64,000 nucleotides of DNA from Salminus brasiliensis (GCF_030463535.1 NC_132881.1:49314703-49378702); one strand, 5' to 3'; counted from the first letter of the stretch, positions 51,701 through 60,104 are shown. A program made the numbers and translations. The notes: a model not told the origin generated them from the sequence alone.

Positions 51701-52673
51701 AAGCATTTTCCCTTCCTCATCAGACACATCAGCTGTGCAGGTAGTTTTGTCAGTGGGGTAAGTACAGTACGGATGGTCAGTATGTTCACTGCTGGCCAAC
51801 ATGGCCTCAGTATCTTCTCCATATGCTACAGTTGTGTTATTAAGAGTCTGTGGGCCGTCTTCCAGTGATAGAGCTCTAATAAGAGCAGACACTTCAGACA
51901 TTTCAGATTCTTCTGAAACTTCTACCTCCCCTCCCGAACACAAGAACGATTTGAATGTGATGTTTCCCTCGTGGTTATTGACAACATCTGCGCCCTCATC
52001 TCCATCTCCGCCTCTGCAGATGCTTGGGGAAAGGCTGGCGATGGTGGTGTGGTCAGGTTTTGTACCAGAGGCAGGGCTCGGGTTTTCATTCTGTGTAAAG
52101 CAGGGAGGAATAACACTCTTATTCACAAAGGAATTCCAGCAGTTCCTAAATGTAGACTTGGGAGTGTAGAGTGGGGGTTTGGTATAAAGTGTGGCTCATT
52201 GTGGAGACATTTACTGGGTTGACTCTGGTCTCAATCAGTATTGTGTATCCATAATCATGTGGAGATTTACCTTTCAGTATTAAACTCTTCAGGCGTCTGG
52301 TTCTACTCACCACTACTAAACACTCCTTTGTTTTTCAACATACCTCAGCCTGAGCTAGATTCTTGTCCTGCAGTGACGCTGTTTTAACAGTTGGTGTTTT
52401 CTGCAGCTGCACAGCCGGCCTTTCATTCTGGACCTCTCGCAGTGGAGTTCTGTCAGACCTCATCAGAGGCTGCTGGGAAGAGAAACACCCTGTTAGGCAA
52501 ATCCGCTAATGAACATAACCAACCTGACGCCATCATGCAGACATCCAATAACATGTGCTGCATTCTGCAGAGCAATGGTTTATCAATGCTTTTCCCTGTT
52601 AAATCAATAAATACATGAATAAAAATACAAGAGAGCAAATATAAGCACTTACCTGTCCTCTGGTATTCGACAT
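30505..52673 (-). CDS. spag5: Sperm-associated antigen 5 / astrin, 27 coding exons
   Basis: Astrin is a spindle and kinetochore protein that stabilises microtubule attachment and chromatid cohesion in mitosis. Coding exons in transcript order: 52673-52653, 52472-52344, 52090-50867, 50086-48806, 48096-47645, 46903-46714, 45194-45078, 44946-44854, 43976-43842, 43528-43409, 42813-42721, 42633-42499, 41583-41490, 40703-40556, 40083-40033, 38632-38458, 38058-37934, 37144-36979, 35863-35722, 35611-35513, 33911-33782, 33009-32877, 32132-32079, 31935-31786, 31216-31142, 30934-30854, 30576-30505. They total 5,685 nt and all phases agree (1,894 residues). Matches to human SPAG5 from memory include RTPLRE near the N-terminus, SVNTSALVE, a TLIMVEVLSQQL helix, SKSSAFTRLA and the end PEVVKSCPELQKLVEFLG. 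Everything after about residue 1,040 is coiled coil. The protein is about 700 residues longer than human, mainly in two repeat-rich N-terminal exons. Confidence 0.9.
31287..31752 (-). mobile_element. Intronic MITE, family A, copy 1
   Basis: The right end GGTGTCCCAAAACTTTTGTC is the reverse complement of the start of the copies at 33,134 and 50,271. The interior shares CAATAGAATAGGACTCTCTG and the CCAGCATTGAGGAGCTGTGG block with the other copies. No transposase is present. It lies in a spag5 intron. Confidence 0.8.
32225..32740. repeat. Intronic minisatellite of 60-85 bp units
   Basis: Six or seven units each contain ATGATCCACACGCTCATTCT, then GACTGTAATACACTACAGGAAG and GGGGGCGCTCTATAATG. Unit length varies through loss or gain of a CTCTATAATG block. 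It is intronic in spag5. Confidence 0.9.
33134..33697 (+). mobile_element. Intronic MITE, family A, copy 2
   Basis: It begins AATCAGGACAAAAGTGTTGA and ends GCACAAATATTTGGACATAT, forming imperfect inverted termini. The interior matches copy 1 in reverse orientation and carries the diagnostic TTGGAGTAACTGTCTCTACT near the left end. Confidence 0.8.
34430..34640 (-). mobile_element. Intronic MITE, family A, partial copy 3
   Basis: Only one end is present. It shares GCTACTTTAAGCTGCACCCA, then CAAATGCACACACACAGCTTG and CAATAGAATAGGACTCTCTG with copy 1 and in the same orientation, then breaks off after the GGTGTGGGCTAAAGGGGTA block. Confidence 0.75.
36071..36372 (+). mobile_element. tRNA-derived SINE preceded by a hairpin
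   Basis: The SINE head GTGGCTCAGCGGTTAGAGCT holds an A-box-like sequence and GGGTTCGATTCCCGG a B box. The body contains GGGCCCTTGAGCAAGGCCC and GGGTTAAATGCGGAGGACAC. Directly before it, 36,071-36,104 is a 14-bp perfect inverted repeat (GCAAATGACCTCTG / CAGAGGTCATTTGC) around a 6-base loop. It lies in a spag5 intron. Confidence 0.85.
36690..36835. repeat. G-rich degenerate minisatellite
   Basis: Three units of about 50 bp carry GGTTCTGGGTTGAGGT, GGATTAGGGCCAGGAT and GTTAAGG. The GGTTAGG/GGATTAGGG strings are telomere-like but probably coincidental. Confidence 0.75.
37397..37612 (+). mobile_element. V-SINE/tRNA-SINE-like element
   Basis: The head GTTGGTTGGTGCGGTGCAAC resembles a tRNA A box, and GGGAGGTTCGGTCTAGG a decayed B box. 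The tail is CTTGTAAGTCACTCTGGAAA and GAGCCTCAGCTAAATACTGTAAAT, the common tail of many fish SINEs. A solitary tail of the same kind lies at 39,885-39,940. Confidence 0.75.
38391..38432. repeat. GT microsatellite next to an exon
   Basis: About 21 GT units lie some 25 bases from the 3' boundary of the spag5 exon 38,458-38,632, inside the following intron. Confidence 0.95.
38822..39616 (+). mobile_element. Non-autonomous TIR DNA transposon, 0.8 kb
   Basis: It starts CACTATATGGACAAAGTATT and ends CAATACTTTTGTCCGTGTAGTG; the ends are inverted repeats of about 25 bp with few mismatches. No transposase frame is intact. The termini resemble those of the family A MITEs in this gene (GGACAAAAGTATTGGGACAC), so the two are probably related. 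It lies in a spag5 intron. Confidence 0.8.
39885..39940 (+). mobile_element. SINE tail fragment
   Basis: TTTGTAAGTCGCTCTGGATA followed by AGAGCTAAATGCC is the conserved 3' tail of a fish tRNA-SINE, without its head. Confidence 0.65.
45688..46282. mobile_element. hAT-like MITE with GATGCACCGATC termini
   Basis: The left end TAGAGATGCACCGATC and the right end GATCGGTGCATCCCTA are inverted repeats with one mismatch in 16. The interior repeats ATCGGAT and GATATCGGTC near the ends. It is about 0.6 kb long with no transposase. The hAT assignment is by resemblance of the termini. It lies in a spag5 intron. Confidence 0.8.
47125..47522 (-). mobile_element. tRNA-derived SINE, antisense
   Basis: On the minus strand the head reads GAGTGGTCCAGTGGACTAAG (A box) and about 40 bases later GCTGGTTCGAATCCCAGTCA (B box), a degraded tRNA outline. 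A body of about 300 bp follows. Because of its long non-tRNA body I call it a SINE and not a tRNA gene. It sits next to the spag5 exon at 47,645. Confidence 0.78.
47645..48096 (-). CDS. spag5: spag5 exon joining N-terminal region to coiled coil
   Basis: This 452-nt exon encodes a Pro-rich stretch (LPESPLPPPQFNSTALPLTP), a basic segment (PHKRREVKASVRPKEK), a helix QQLRQMAELLILASGK and the motif SVNTSALVEVVKEVSDA. The last resembles the VNTSVMLENL region of human SPAG5. The STDPLLW end continues into the next exon in phase 2. Confidence 0.85.
48145..48605. repeat. 40-bp minisatellite
   Basis: About 11-12 tandem units read TAGCTTGTACTTATCTACTG followed by GCCACTTTATTAGAAACCCC. The first units vary (CTATACTTG, CTCCCTCG) and the later ones are nearly identical. 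It begins about 50 bases upstream of the acceptor of the spag5 exon 47,645-48,096. Confidence 0.95.
48640..48762. repeat. TA microsatellite in spag5 intron
   Basis: AATTATATA blocks followed by about 40 TA units, ending only some 45 bases before the donor of the large exon ending at 48,806. The Tyr-Ile end of the open frame in this area is read-through into this tract. Confidence 0.95.
48806..50086 (-). CDS. spag5: spag5 exon with SQAAVAMATGNF tandem repeats
   Basis: A 427-codon exon starts with LSQQSVSTN / LSQQSASDN repeats. It then holds at least five tandem, diverged copies of a unit of about 35-40 residues, of the type SQAAVAMATGNFGPESENV followed by SAQN and NAESSC. The last copies are decayed. 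It ends at the donor CCGG|GTAAGA and stays in phase 0 at both ends, so it could be skipped without a frameshift. Human astrin, as I recall it, has no such repeat. Confidence 0.85.
50271..50690 (+). mobile_element. Intronic MITE, family A, copy 4
   Basis: It begins CATGGCCAAAAGTATTGGGA and shares TTGGAGTAACTGTCTCTCCT, GAGGTCAGGATGTTGGATGA and GAGAGTCCTATTCTATTGGC with copies 1-3. The right terminus is missing. Confidence 0.8.
50728..50808 (+). repeat. Solitary relic of the 73-bp satellite
   Basis: One diverged unit in the forward orientation is recognised from CACTGACTTTATGTTATGTG, TGTTATATAGAGTTAATTAC and AGGTAGACACTCTCACT. It follows the truncated end of MITE copy 4, just downstream of the spag5 exon 50,867-52,090. 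Confidence 0.85.
50867..52090 (-). CDS. spag5: spag5 exon with three diverged TFKSF/HPYC modules
   Basis: This 408-codon exon is acidic and lacks coiled coil. It contains three diverged modules. Each has a GNITFKSFLCSGGEVEVSE-like segment (the others read ADITFKSFTCPGGEIEVAD and GDVTLKSLNFSGVELELEN), then in the first and third a SEVSALIRALSLEDGPQ-like helix, and then an EHTDHPYC-like tail. The spacing is roughly 100-130 residues. The conserved TFKSF and DHPYC motifs look like short linear binding motifs. What they bind is not known to me. Confidence 0.85.
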
Positions 52674-52935
52674 GGCTCTTTGTTACAGAAGGTCGTCTGT
52701 AAAACATGTGGTGTAAATCAGGTATATGGGGGGAAAAAATAATAATAAATAAAAGCCACACTGTACAGGCATCATCTATATCTCAGATCAGTAAAATAAC
52801 CTTTATTTAATTCATAAACCAAAGTGTCCATTTATGATCTTGTTTTATATACACTTAAGTATCAAAAACTGTGCAACAGATTTTTTGTGTAATCAAATAT
52901 TGCAAGTATTTCAGGAACAATATATATATAGACAG

Positions 52936-53647
52936 TAGAGGTGGGTGATATGGTAAAAATATTATGTCACGATATTTAAATAAATTTTTTTCACAATACA
53001 CAATATTTATCACAATACATATAATACATGTAATTACAAACTAAATACATCAGTAGTGACAGATTCTTATAAACTACTACTCAGATACAGTGCTCTTCAT
53101 TCAACATCTGCTGCTCTTCATCTAATTAACCCAGTCTAATCACACGGTCAGTAATAAACCTGCAGCTGATCAGTGTTTATTAAGTGTATCTCCTCCATAT
53201 GATCAGAAAAGCTTACTGGTATAACCACAACATCATTTTTCTCGATACGATAGCAGGATTTAGCAGCCAGTAGCAGTTACACAATACAGCACAGTAATAC
53301 AAGGTGGTACATAGGTAATAAGGGTGGTACATAGGGCTGGGTGATATGGTAAAAATACCATATCACGACATTTTCACAATATACAATATTTATTACAATA
53401 CACAATACAATACAATACAGACAGAAAACTACTACTCACTGTTCCGAGTACAGTGATTTTTATTCGACATCTGCTGAACGTCATCTAATTAAACCAGCCT
53501 AATTACACTGTCTGTGATGAAACCTGCAGGTAGTCAGTGTTTATGTAGCACATCAGTATCTTTGATAAGATTAGAATGGCATATTGTGTATCGCAATAAC
53601 AGAATTTATCACAATACGATAAAGTATTGTCATATTGCCCAGCTCTA
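52936..53647 (+). mobile_element. Two tandem hAT-like MITEs (GGGCTGGGTGATATGG)
   Basis: The second copy (53,332-53,647) starts TAGGGCTGGGTGATATGG and ends CATATTGCCCAGCTCTA, its inverted terminus. The first copy (from 52,936, TAGAGGTGGGTGATATGG) shares the interior, including CATCTGCTG and TCATCTAATTAA, but lacks its own right terminus. Neither codes for a transposase. Both lie in the 5' UTR intron of spag5. Confidence 0.75.
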
Positions 53648-53683
53648 GTGGTACAGTATAAAAAGAAGTAGTCCAGACACAGC

Positions 53684-53685
53684 CA

Positions 53686-53719
<34 letters not shown>
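53684..53719. repeat. AAT microsatellite
   Basis: About ten AAT units. Confidence 0.9.
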
Positions 53720-53778
53720 TTAACATACATACATTTATCCCCTTGTGACTTTTATAGTTAATAGTTAATTCATGCCTC

Positions 53779-53890
53779 AACGTAATAAAATATTCACTAA
53801 AAATAAACAATACTGTAATCTATAGATAAATATATATATTTATCTATAGATTACAGTATTGTTTATTTTTAGTGAATATTTTATTACGTT
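53779..53890. repeat. Perfect 112-bp palindrome without spacer
   Basis: The left arm, 53,779-53,834, starts AACGTAATAAAATATTCACT. It is the exact reverse complement of the right arm, 53,835-53,890, which ends AGTGAATATTTTATTACGTT. I compared all 56 positions of each arm and found no mismatch and no loop. The symmetry stops abruptly on both sides. It lies in the first (5' UTR) intron of spag5. Confidence 0.95.
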
Positions 53891-54673
53891 AATATTTATA
53901 TATCTCACTTACTACACTGAGTCAAGAATATATACAAAAACATATCTACTGTACTAATTATCATCACTGTAGATGACACACAGAATAAATGCAGAAATAT
54001 TCATGTGAACCTAACCAGGGAGGAACGCAGAGAAGTCAAAGAATAAAGAGTGAATAATGTGCTAGAGGAGCAGGGTATCAGCAGATAAATGACCATACTG
54101 AATGAATATGTGCATATATGGGTATTTCAATAAAGTGTAATGTGTCAGTAGTGTCCAGGAGTGCAGATGTACCTGATGTACAGTAAACACAAAACATAAA
54201 AAAACAATAACACAAACAAACAGAGCACTAACCCTGAACTGATGAGGCTATATCGTGAACTCCAGAAGAGCAGGGAGTTTAGGTGACACTAAACTACAGA
54301 AATATCAGCATTTCCTTCCCTGCACTGCACTGCCTGGGCACCAAAACATGGGCTCCAGTCTGCTGCTGTACCTGCACATGGTGGGTGTTTCCATTATTTT
54401 GGACACTCCTAGTAATGCCAAAGCATGTGGAACTTTAAAGCTGATTATCTCGAGATAATCAGTCAAAGTTAAGCTAATATTCCCCTTAATCAGGATCTAG
54501 GTAGAATGTACTGCTCAGTGTTAGCTAGCTAGCTAAATGCTGTAGGCTAGCTGCTCCTGTGTTGTTTAGCTAGTGCTAAAGCTACATGAACAGCTACAGC
54601 CTCTCTCTTTGTGTTTATGGCTCAGAGCTGATGTGAGTCAAACTGATATTAAATAAAGGAGTAAAGGTTGTAG

Positions 54674-54677
<4 letters not shown>

Positions 54678-54744
<67 letters not shown>

Positions 54745-54746
54745 CT
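54678..54746. repeat. GT microsatellite near spag5 promoter
   Basis: About 33 GT units interrupted once by ATATG. It lies some 130 bases into the first intron. Confidence 0.95.
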
Positions 54747-54871
54747 GCTGGGTAGCTAGTGCTAGCTAACGTTAGACTGACCCTGCTCATCCAAAGCTTC
54801 ACACTTTAAGGCTACATGCAGTGTGACTTACTGAAACGCGGGCTGTGACACAGCTCCACACACACCCTTAC

Positions 54872-55045
54872 CTCCCGCTCCAGGTGCTGTAAGCCGTTAT
54901 TCCCGCGCTGTCACACTGTAACACTGTCAGTATCTCCGTGTTTCAGCATCGCTGCTTCAACCGCCGCCGCCGCCGCTGTTCAAACTCCGGCTGCTCTCCC
55001 CTCATTGGCCGAAACCGCCAGCACGTCATCACGGCCGCGAAACCG
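54872..55045 (-). promoter_or_regulatory. spag5: spag5 promoter and non-coding first exon
   Basis: This is the only CpG-rich block near the gene 5' end. On the minus strand a donor GGGAG|GTAAGG lies at 54,872, so exon 1 is non-coding. A second untranslated piece, 52,696-52,674, precedes the ATG. Upstream are a TTTGAA (54,979-54,984), which matches the CHR element of G2/M genes, and a CCAAT box (55,004-55,008) about 20 bases further out. A TTTCGCGGCC near 55,033-55,042 resembles an E2F site. A CCAAT-plus-CHR pair is known to give DREAM/MuvB and B-MYB control of mitotic genes, which suits astrin. The start site is not determined. Confidence 0.65.
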
Positions 55046-55419
55046 AGGCTGCGGCAACAGCGACCTCTGGCGTTTCTGTGCTGTTTAACCTCTTATTAAA
55101 CACGACCATAACATAAATACAAATATATATATTTCTTATTTACAATTGTATTTTTATATAATTTATGGACGCCTACTTCATCAGGTATATTATAGGTGAT
55201 TATATATATATATTACTTAACGACTTAACTTTTTTTAATGACTTTTATTCTATAATAATGGCTACTTTTAAGAAAATCAGCAATTATTCCAACACAATAA
55301 GTCAACAGAGAAAATAAGAACCTGTTCTGACACACTACGTCAACGTTTGGTCATACTGCTGCGTGGAAGCTTCCACATCATAATTAATATAAATCTTTTT
55401 TTTTAAATTATATATACAT

Positions 55420-55461
55420 ATTATAAATATTATATTATATTATATTATATTATATTATATA

Positions 55462-55514
<53 letters not shown>
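55420..55514. repeat. TATAT/TA microsatellite
   Basis: ATTAT pentamers pass into about 27 TA units. It lies about 400 bp upstream of the spag5 promoter. Confidence 0.95.
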
Positions 55515-55517
<3 letters not shown>

Positions 55518-55796
55518 GGGGGTGCTGTAAAATATTATAAAAATGATCTAAATTTCTGTTGTTTTTTCCCTGGTTTACCCCCTGTAGCTGCTTCTGAACA
55601 CGATGTGAATAATTCTAGATGAACAGACCAGTAGAAATGCTCTAAATGACTCTAGAATGAACTCTTATTTTACAATAACTTCCAGAGTAAAGTCATTATT
55701 TTGGAGGTGCATGTTCTTCAGTGATGGTGTATTCTAAAATGTATGTTTAATTTGTAATATCTAAAGGTAGAACATTTTACTGTATTGCCAAAATCA

Positions 55797-55998
55797 GTGA
55801 TGGGTTGCAGTGTCTCCTGTCTGTGGAGGGGTGGATCTACATATCAGTCAGTGAGTGAAGAACAGTCAGTTCTTGAAGGTGATGAAGGTGATGAAGCAGG
55901 AAAAACAGACAGGAGTAATAACCTGAGACACTCTGAGAAGAACCAGACTGTGATGTTCTAGATAATGACTGGGTCAGAACATCTCCAGAACATCAGGC
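55797..55998. mobile_element. Internal fragment of the 29,217 TIR element
   Basis: The fragment shares GTGTCTCCTGTCTGTGGAGG, then CAGTCAGTGAGTGAAGAACA, GTTCTTGAAGGTGATGAAG and ACTGTGATGTTCTAGA with the element at 29,217-29,615. Both termini are absent. A GGTGATGAA triplet block is duplicated here. Confidence 0.75.
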
Positions 55999-56295
55999 AG
56001 TGGTCAGTACCTGCCAAAACCTTTTCTTCTATATTTTTGTAATAATGTATGTGATACAGAACAGAGTGTTGTGTATAACTGAACAGTGAAAGTGGTTCAG
56101 CTCCTCTCTCAGTCTGTGTTCTAGATTCTTGAAAATGATAAAGTGTCAGAAACCACATAAGCGAGTCCATTACAGACACAGCCGTTCAACACACTGGTGG
56201 AGTATAAGCCTCCAGCACTTGCAGTCTACACCAGCACTGTAGCTAATGTGAGTTATTTGCCGGCTCTTGTTCCTGAGAGTCTTTCACCTCCGGGT

Positions 56296-58329
56296 TTAAT
56301 GTTCTTCTCTCCTCCTCAGTCTGAGGTTTTCCGGGCCAGGACTGCTGGGTCTCCTGCCCTTCGGCAGCTGGACGATGGGGATTGCAGCCAGGGTACAGCG
56401 CCTCCTGTACATCCTCATCTTCCTCTCCTTCTGCAGGGAATCGTCCAGAGCACCAAGAGACATCTTCCTGCTCCTCTGCCCGTGCAAAAGCTGAGACCTT
56501 TCAGACCTAGCAAGCCTGCAGCGCCATCTTGGGGGTGCCGGGCGGGGCCGGGCCTTTGGCCTGTAGGAGGAACTGCTCTGGGCCTGGAGGACCTCCATTA
56601 GAATCCTCATGTCCAGTCTCCAGCTTCTCAGCGTGGCTGGAGGAGAGCATTCATGTGCAGTCTTCTCATGAACCTCCTCTGATTTTTGAAGGTCTTTGGG
56701 TTCCGGTTTTCTTTGGACAGATTCTTGGCTTCTGTTTTCTGGGTTTGTAAGCACACCATGGAGGCCTGGTTCTGGATTTGGGGCTGGAGGAGAGCTTTTT
56801 ATCTGCGTTATATCCTTAACCTTCTCTGACGCAGCTTTGGACGCAGCTTTGGAAGCTGGTTGGTGTTTTGGTCTCTGGACGGTCTCTGGGTTTGCCCACA
56901 GGCTTTTGGAGAGGGCCTTGTATGGTGGCAGGTTTGTAAACATGCCACTGGGTCCTGGTTCTGGATTTGGGACCGGAGGACAGCTTTCTTCTCCATAATT
57001 TGTCTCCATCCTTCTGCTGAAGATCTGAGCTGCACATTTGTTGTCAGGGAGACGCGTTGGTCTCTGTTTTCTTTGGTTTGTCCACAGCTGTTTTGGGAGA
57101 GGTTTGTATGGAAGCCGGTTTGTACCCAAAGCCTTAGTGTCTGGTTCTGGAGTTCGGACTGGAGGAGAGCTTTCATCTCCACTTACTGTCTTACTGTCCA
57201 CGGTCTTCAGTGCGGCTTTGGAAGCTGGTTCCAGTGTTATCTGGATGGTTTCTTGGGTTGTCCACTTCTTTTTGGGACGGGATTTGTATGGAAGCAAGTT
57301 TGAGAACAAAGCCTTTGTGTCTGGTTTGGAATTCTGGACCGGAGAAGAGATATCATCTCCTTTCTTCATCTTGGATTCATCCTTGACCTTCTCTGGTCCA
57401 CCTTTCAAAGCTGGAAGATGTTTGGGTGCTTGTCGTCTTTGCAGGTTTTCCTGACCTGTCCACAGCTGTTTTGGCAGGGTTTTGTATCTCACTGGGTCTG
57501 GAACCATGCCAGCAGTTTCTGATTGTGGATTCTGGTCCTCAACCTTCTCCGAGTTGACTTTGGATGCTGGATTGGAAGCAGTGTGGTGTTTCTGTCCCAG
57601 CGACCTTTGGATGGATTCCTGGGTTCTCCATAGGTTTTGTGAGTGGGTTTTGTTTGGTAAAGGTTTTGTGAAGACTCCAGTGGGGTGAAGTTTTGGATTC
57701 TGGACTGGAGAGGAGCTTTCTTCTCTACTCTGCATCTCCATCCTACTCTTGACTGGCCTGGATGGAGCTTTGGAATCTGCTCGACGTTGTGGTCTCAGGG
57801 CGGTTTCTTGAGTTCTGCACGGCTGTTTTGAGAGAGGGATTTCGCGTGGCGAAGAATCTGTAAACTGGTCAGCAGCGTCTGGTCGTGGAGCCTGACCGCA
57901 GGGCGGCGGCGGCTGCTTAGCCACATTTTGAGACGTTAAACCGTACCTCCTCATGGTCTGCAGCAGCAGCTCTGTTATAGCCTGGCTCCCAGTCTGATTA
58001 GCATAGTCAAGTGCTGTTTGACCCTTCTGGTCACAGGCATTAAGGTCAAAGTCCAGAGCCTGAAGAAACAGCTGGACCAGACTGACCCGCTTGTACAAAA
58101 CTGCATAAATAAGAGCAGAGCGTCCAGAGCTGTCACTCAACCCCACATGACCTCTGTGCATCAGCAGCATTCTGGCCACGCCCACTGCCCAGTCCTCTCC
58201 ATCATGGAGGCAGCAGAGCATCAGCGGAGTTCGGCCTTCGGAGTCACGTTCGTTAACGTCCGCTCCGGATTCCACGAGTCGCCTCGTCACCAGGAAATCC
58301 CCCTGCAGGAGAGCTTTATGGAGATCCAT
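56296..58329 (-). CDS. Ankyrin-repeat protein with tandem LPYKxLPKxLW repeats
   Basis: A 677-residue frame. I start at the ATG of MDLHKALLQ because an acceptor (TACTACAG) lies just nine bases upstream on the minus strand, so the ATG opens a second exon and the first exon is non-coding or unseen. Residues 1-130 hold four ankyrin repeats: LHKALLQGDFLVTRRLVESG, then blocks opening EGRTPLMLCC, SGRSALIYAV and KGQTALDYAN. The middle, about 170-560, is basic and disordered, with about six copies of a unit of 50-60 residues. The unit core is SSPPVxNPEPxxxGxxTN, LPYKxLPKxLWxxQExxQR. The C-terminus is Arg-rich with a QKERKMRMYRRRCTLAAIPI segment. Short ankyrin arrays joined to long disordered tails occur in vertebrate ANKRD34/ANKRD63-type proteins, but I cannot assign it to a named family. 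Its function is unknown to me. Confidence 0.8.
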   Translation of the reverse strand: MDLHKALLQGDFLVTRRLVESGADVNERDSEGRTPLMLCCLHDGEDWAVGVARMLLMHRGHVGLSDSSGRSALIYAVLYKRVSLVQLFLQALDFDLNACDQKGQTALDYANQTGSQAITELLLQTMRRYGLTSQNVAKQPPPPCGQAPRPDAADQFTDSSPREIPLSKQPCRTQETALRPQRRADSKAPSRPVKSRMEMQSREESSSPVQNPKLHPTGVFTKPLPNKTHSQNLWRTQESIQRSLGQKHHTASNPASKVNSEKVEDQNPQSETAGMVPDPVRYKTLPKQLWTGQENLQRRQAPKHLPALKGGPEKVKDESKMKKGDDISSPVQNSKPDTKALFSNLLPYKSRPKKKWTTQETIQITLEPASKAALKTVDSKTVSGDESSPPVRTPEPDTKALGTNRLPYKPLPKQLWTNQRKQRPTRLPDNKCAAQIFSRRMETNYGEESCPPVPNPEPGPSGMFTNLPPYKALSKSLWANPETVQRPKHQPASKAASKAASEKVKDITQIKSSPPAPNPEPGLHGVLTNPENRSQESVQRKPEPKDLQKSEEVHEKTAHECSPPATLRSWRLDMRILMEVLQAQSSSSYRPKARPRPAPPRWRCRLARSERSQLLHGQRSRKMSLGALDDSLQKERKMRMYRRRCTLAAIPIVQLPKGRRPSSPGPENLRLRRREEH

Positions 58330-59398
58330 ATTTATGACTGTAGTAATAGAAAATAAAACATTATAGATCATAGAATTATTGAAAAAAATGACTTAACACA
58401 TAATAATAATAATAATAATAATAATAATATGATAATGTAATTATTAATCTATAAGTCACAAATAGATTAATTCAATATATTTTTTTATGTTAATGGAACT
58501 AAAATTAATGTCAAATATATGATAAATAGAAATTATATTATTTTTATTATAACAATTTACAAAATTCATCATTTATAATACAATGCGTACAATAATACAA
58601 ACTATACCAGACACCAGAGGTTATCAGATTATTATTATTTTAGTATTTTTATCAGAAGAAGAATGTCCTGTAGACTGAGGTTTCTGCCACTGCTGGTAGA
58701 TCCATAGGACCTTAAACAAGCAAGGGGACTCATTTACACACATCAGGGCGCCGATGTGTAATACACATTATAACCAACTTATAATAATGATTTTATTATA
58801 AAATGAATGATATTATTATTATAATGATATAAAAATTATAATGTAAAATAATGATATTTATTTAAATGAAGGATAAAGGATGCAGCGCGCAGTGTGTAGA
58901 TTAACTAATCACACTTACAGGTCATTAGATTCTAATATAAAGAACTATTATATTATTATAAAATATTATATATTTTAGAACTATTATAGAATTTGAATTG
59001 CATCAGAATCAAAATCACACAAGGGCGTAGTCTTGGTGCACACCTGTATGTATGTATTTACCTGTAAATAAAAGTAATAGAATTGAATAGAAATAAGAAA
59101 ATTAAATTAGAAATTAGATTAGAAATACCAGACAGAAGCAGACAGACCTGGCAGTGTAAAAGCAGCTAAACCTGAACAGGTGAAGGTGCTGATCTGAGGA
59201 AAAATCAGACCTGCTGATATTTACAGTACGCAGGTTCCAGTAGCTGGTCTAAGAGAGTGAGGTCACCTGCTCTGAGGAATCTTCTCTGGTTCTCAGGTTC
59301 TTCACATCCACCCCAAGTCTTACACCCCGACCGCTCACTTCCACTCTGCAGAGTGGTGTGTTGTTGCTATGGGAGAGAGGAGTGGTGCAGCCCATAAA

Positions 59399-59448
<50 letters not shown>

Positions 59449-59845
59449 CCAAACTCCTCACAGCAGCGTCCAGCAGCCGGTGACCAGGAATACGAAGTGA
59501 CCTTCATTAAAAATCTAATTATTCCATCACCCCGAGTGTCCTCGGTCAGCCAAGACACAGCCTGCTGCTTGAACACTAAGGCTGACAAGCCCTGGAAGCT
59601 TATACCTACCAATTAGCAGGGTGCCAATGCCCAGTCAGTGTGTGTGGCGCTGGTATGAGTGTATCAGGCACAGCAGTGTCACCGGGGTTGATACACACGT
59701 CAGAGTCGCTGCTAGGTTAAGACAAGAGCGGCTCAGTGGTCGGCCCTGATGAAGGTCTAGAGGAGGGTAACTCACACTGGTCATCATCAGAAATAAATAA
59801 ATAAACGAATAGAAATGAAATGAAAACAAGCCCATCTGCTTCAGG
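58330..59845. other. Intergenic DNA between ankyrin gene and trmo
   Basis: AT-rich sequence with an AAT tract at 58,402-58,428 and a CA tract at 59,407-59,445. A 5' non-coding exon of the ankyrin gene probably lies here, but I cannot place it. 59,640-59,770 resembles part of a fish TIR element. Confidence 0.45.
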
Positions 59846-59849
59846 AGCT

Positions 59850-59855
59850 TTTATT
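59850..59855 (-). terminator. trmo: trmo polyadenylation signal
   Basis: AATAAA reads on the minus strand about 250 bases past the trmo stop codon. Confidence 0.65.
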
Positions 59856-60104
59856 CAATATTCAATATAAACAACAATAAAGAAAACTCTGCAAGAGCAG
59901 CAGCAGCATGACTGACGGAGGAACATCACACCCTGAAGTGTGCTCCTCATCACGAGGACTGCTGACCGTGAGAGGGTTCGAAAAACAGTATCTTCTGAGA
60001 AAAAAAGAGAGCACTGTCCAGCAGAACACTGGGTACGTTTCTCAGTGAGGACGAGAGAGAAGTATCCAGTGTAACCTTGATTCGGCTCTCGAGGCAGAGC
60101 CGAG

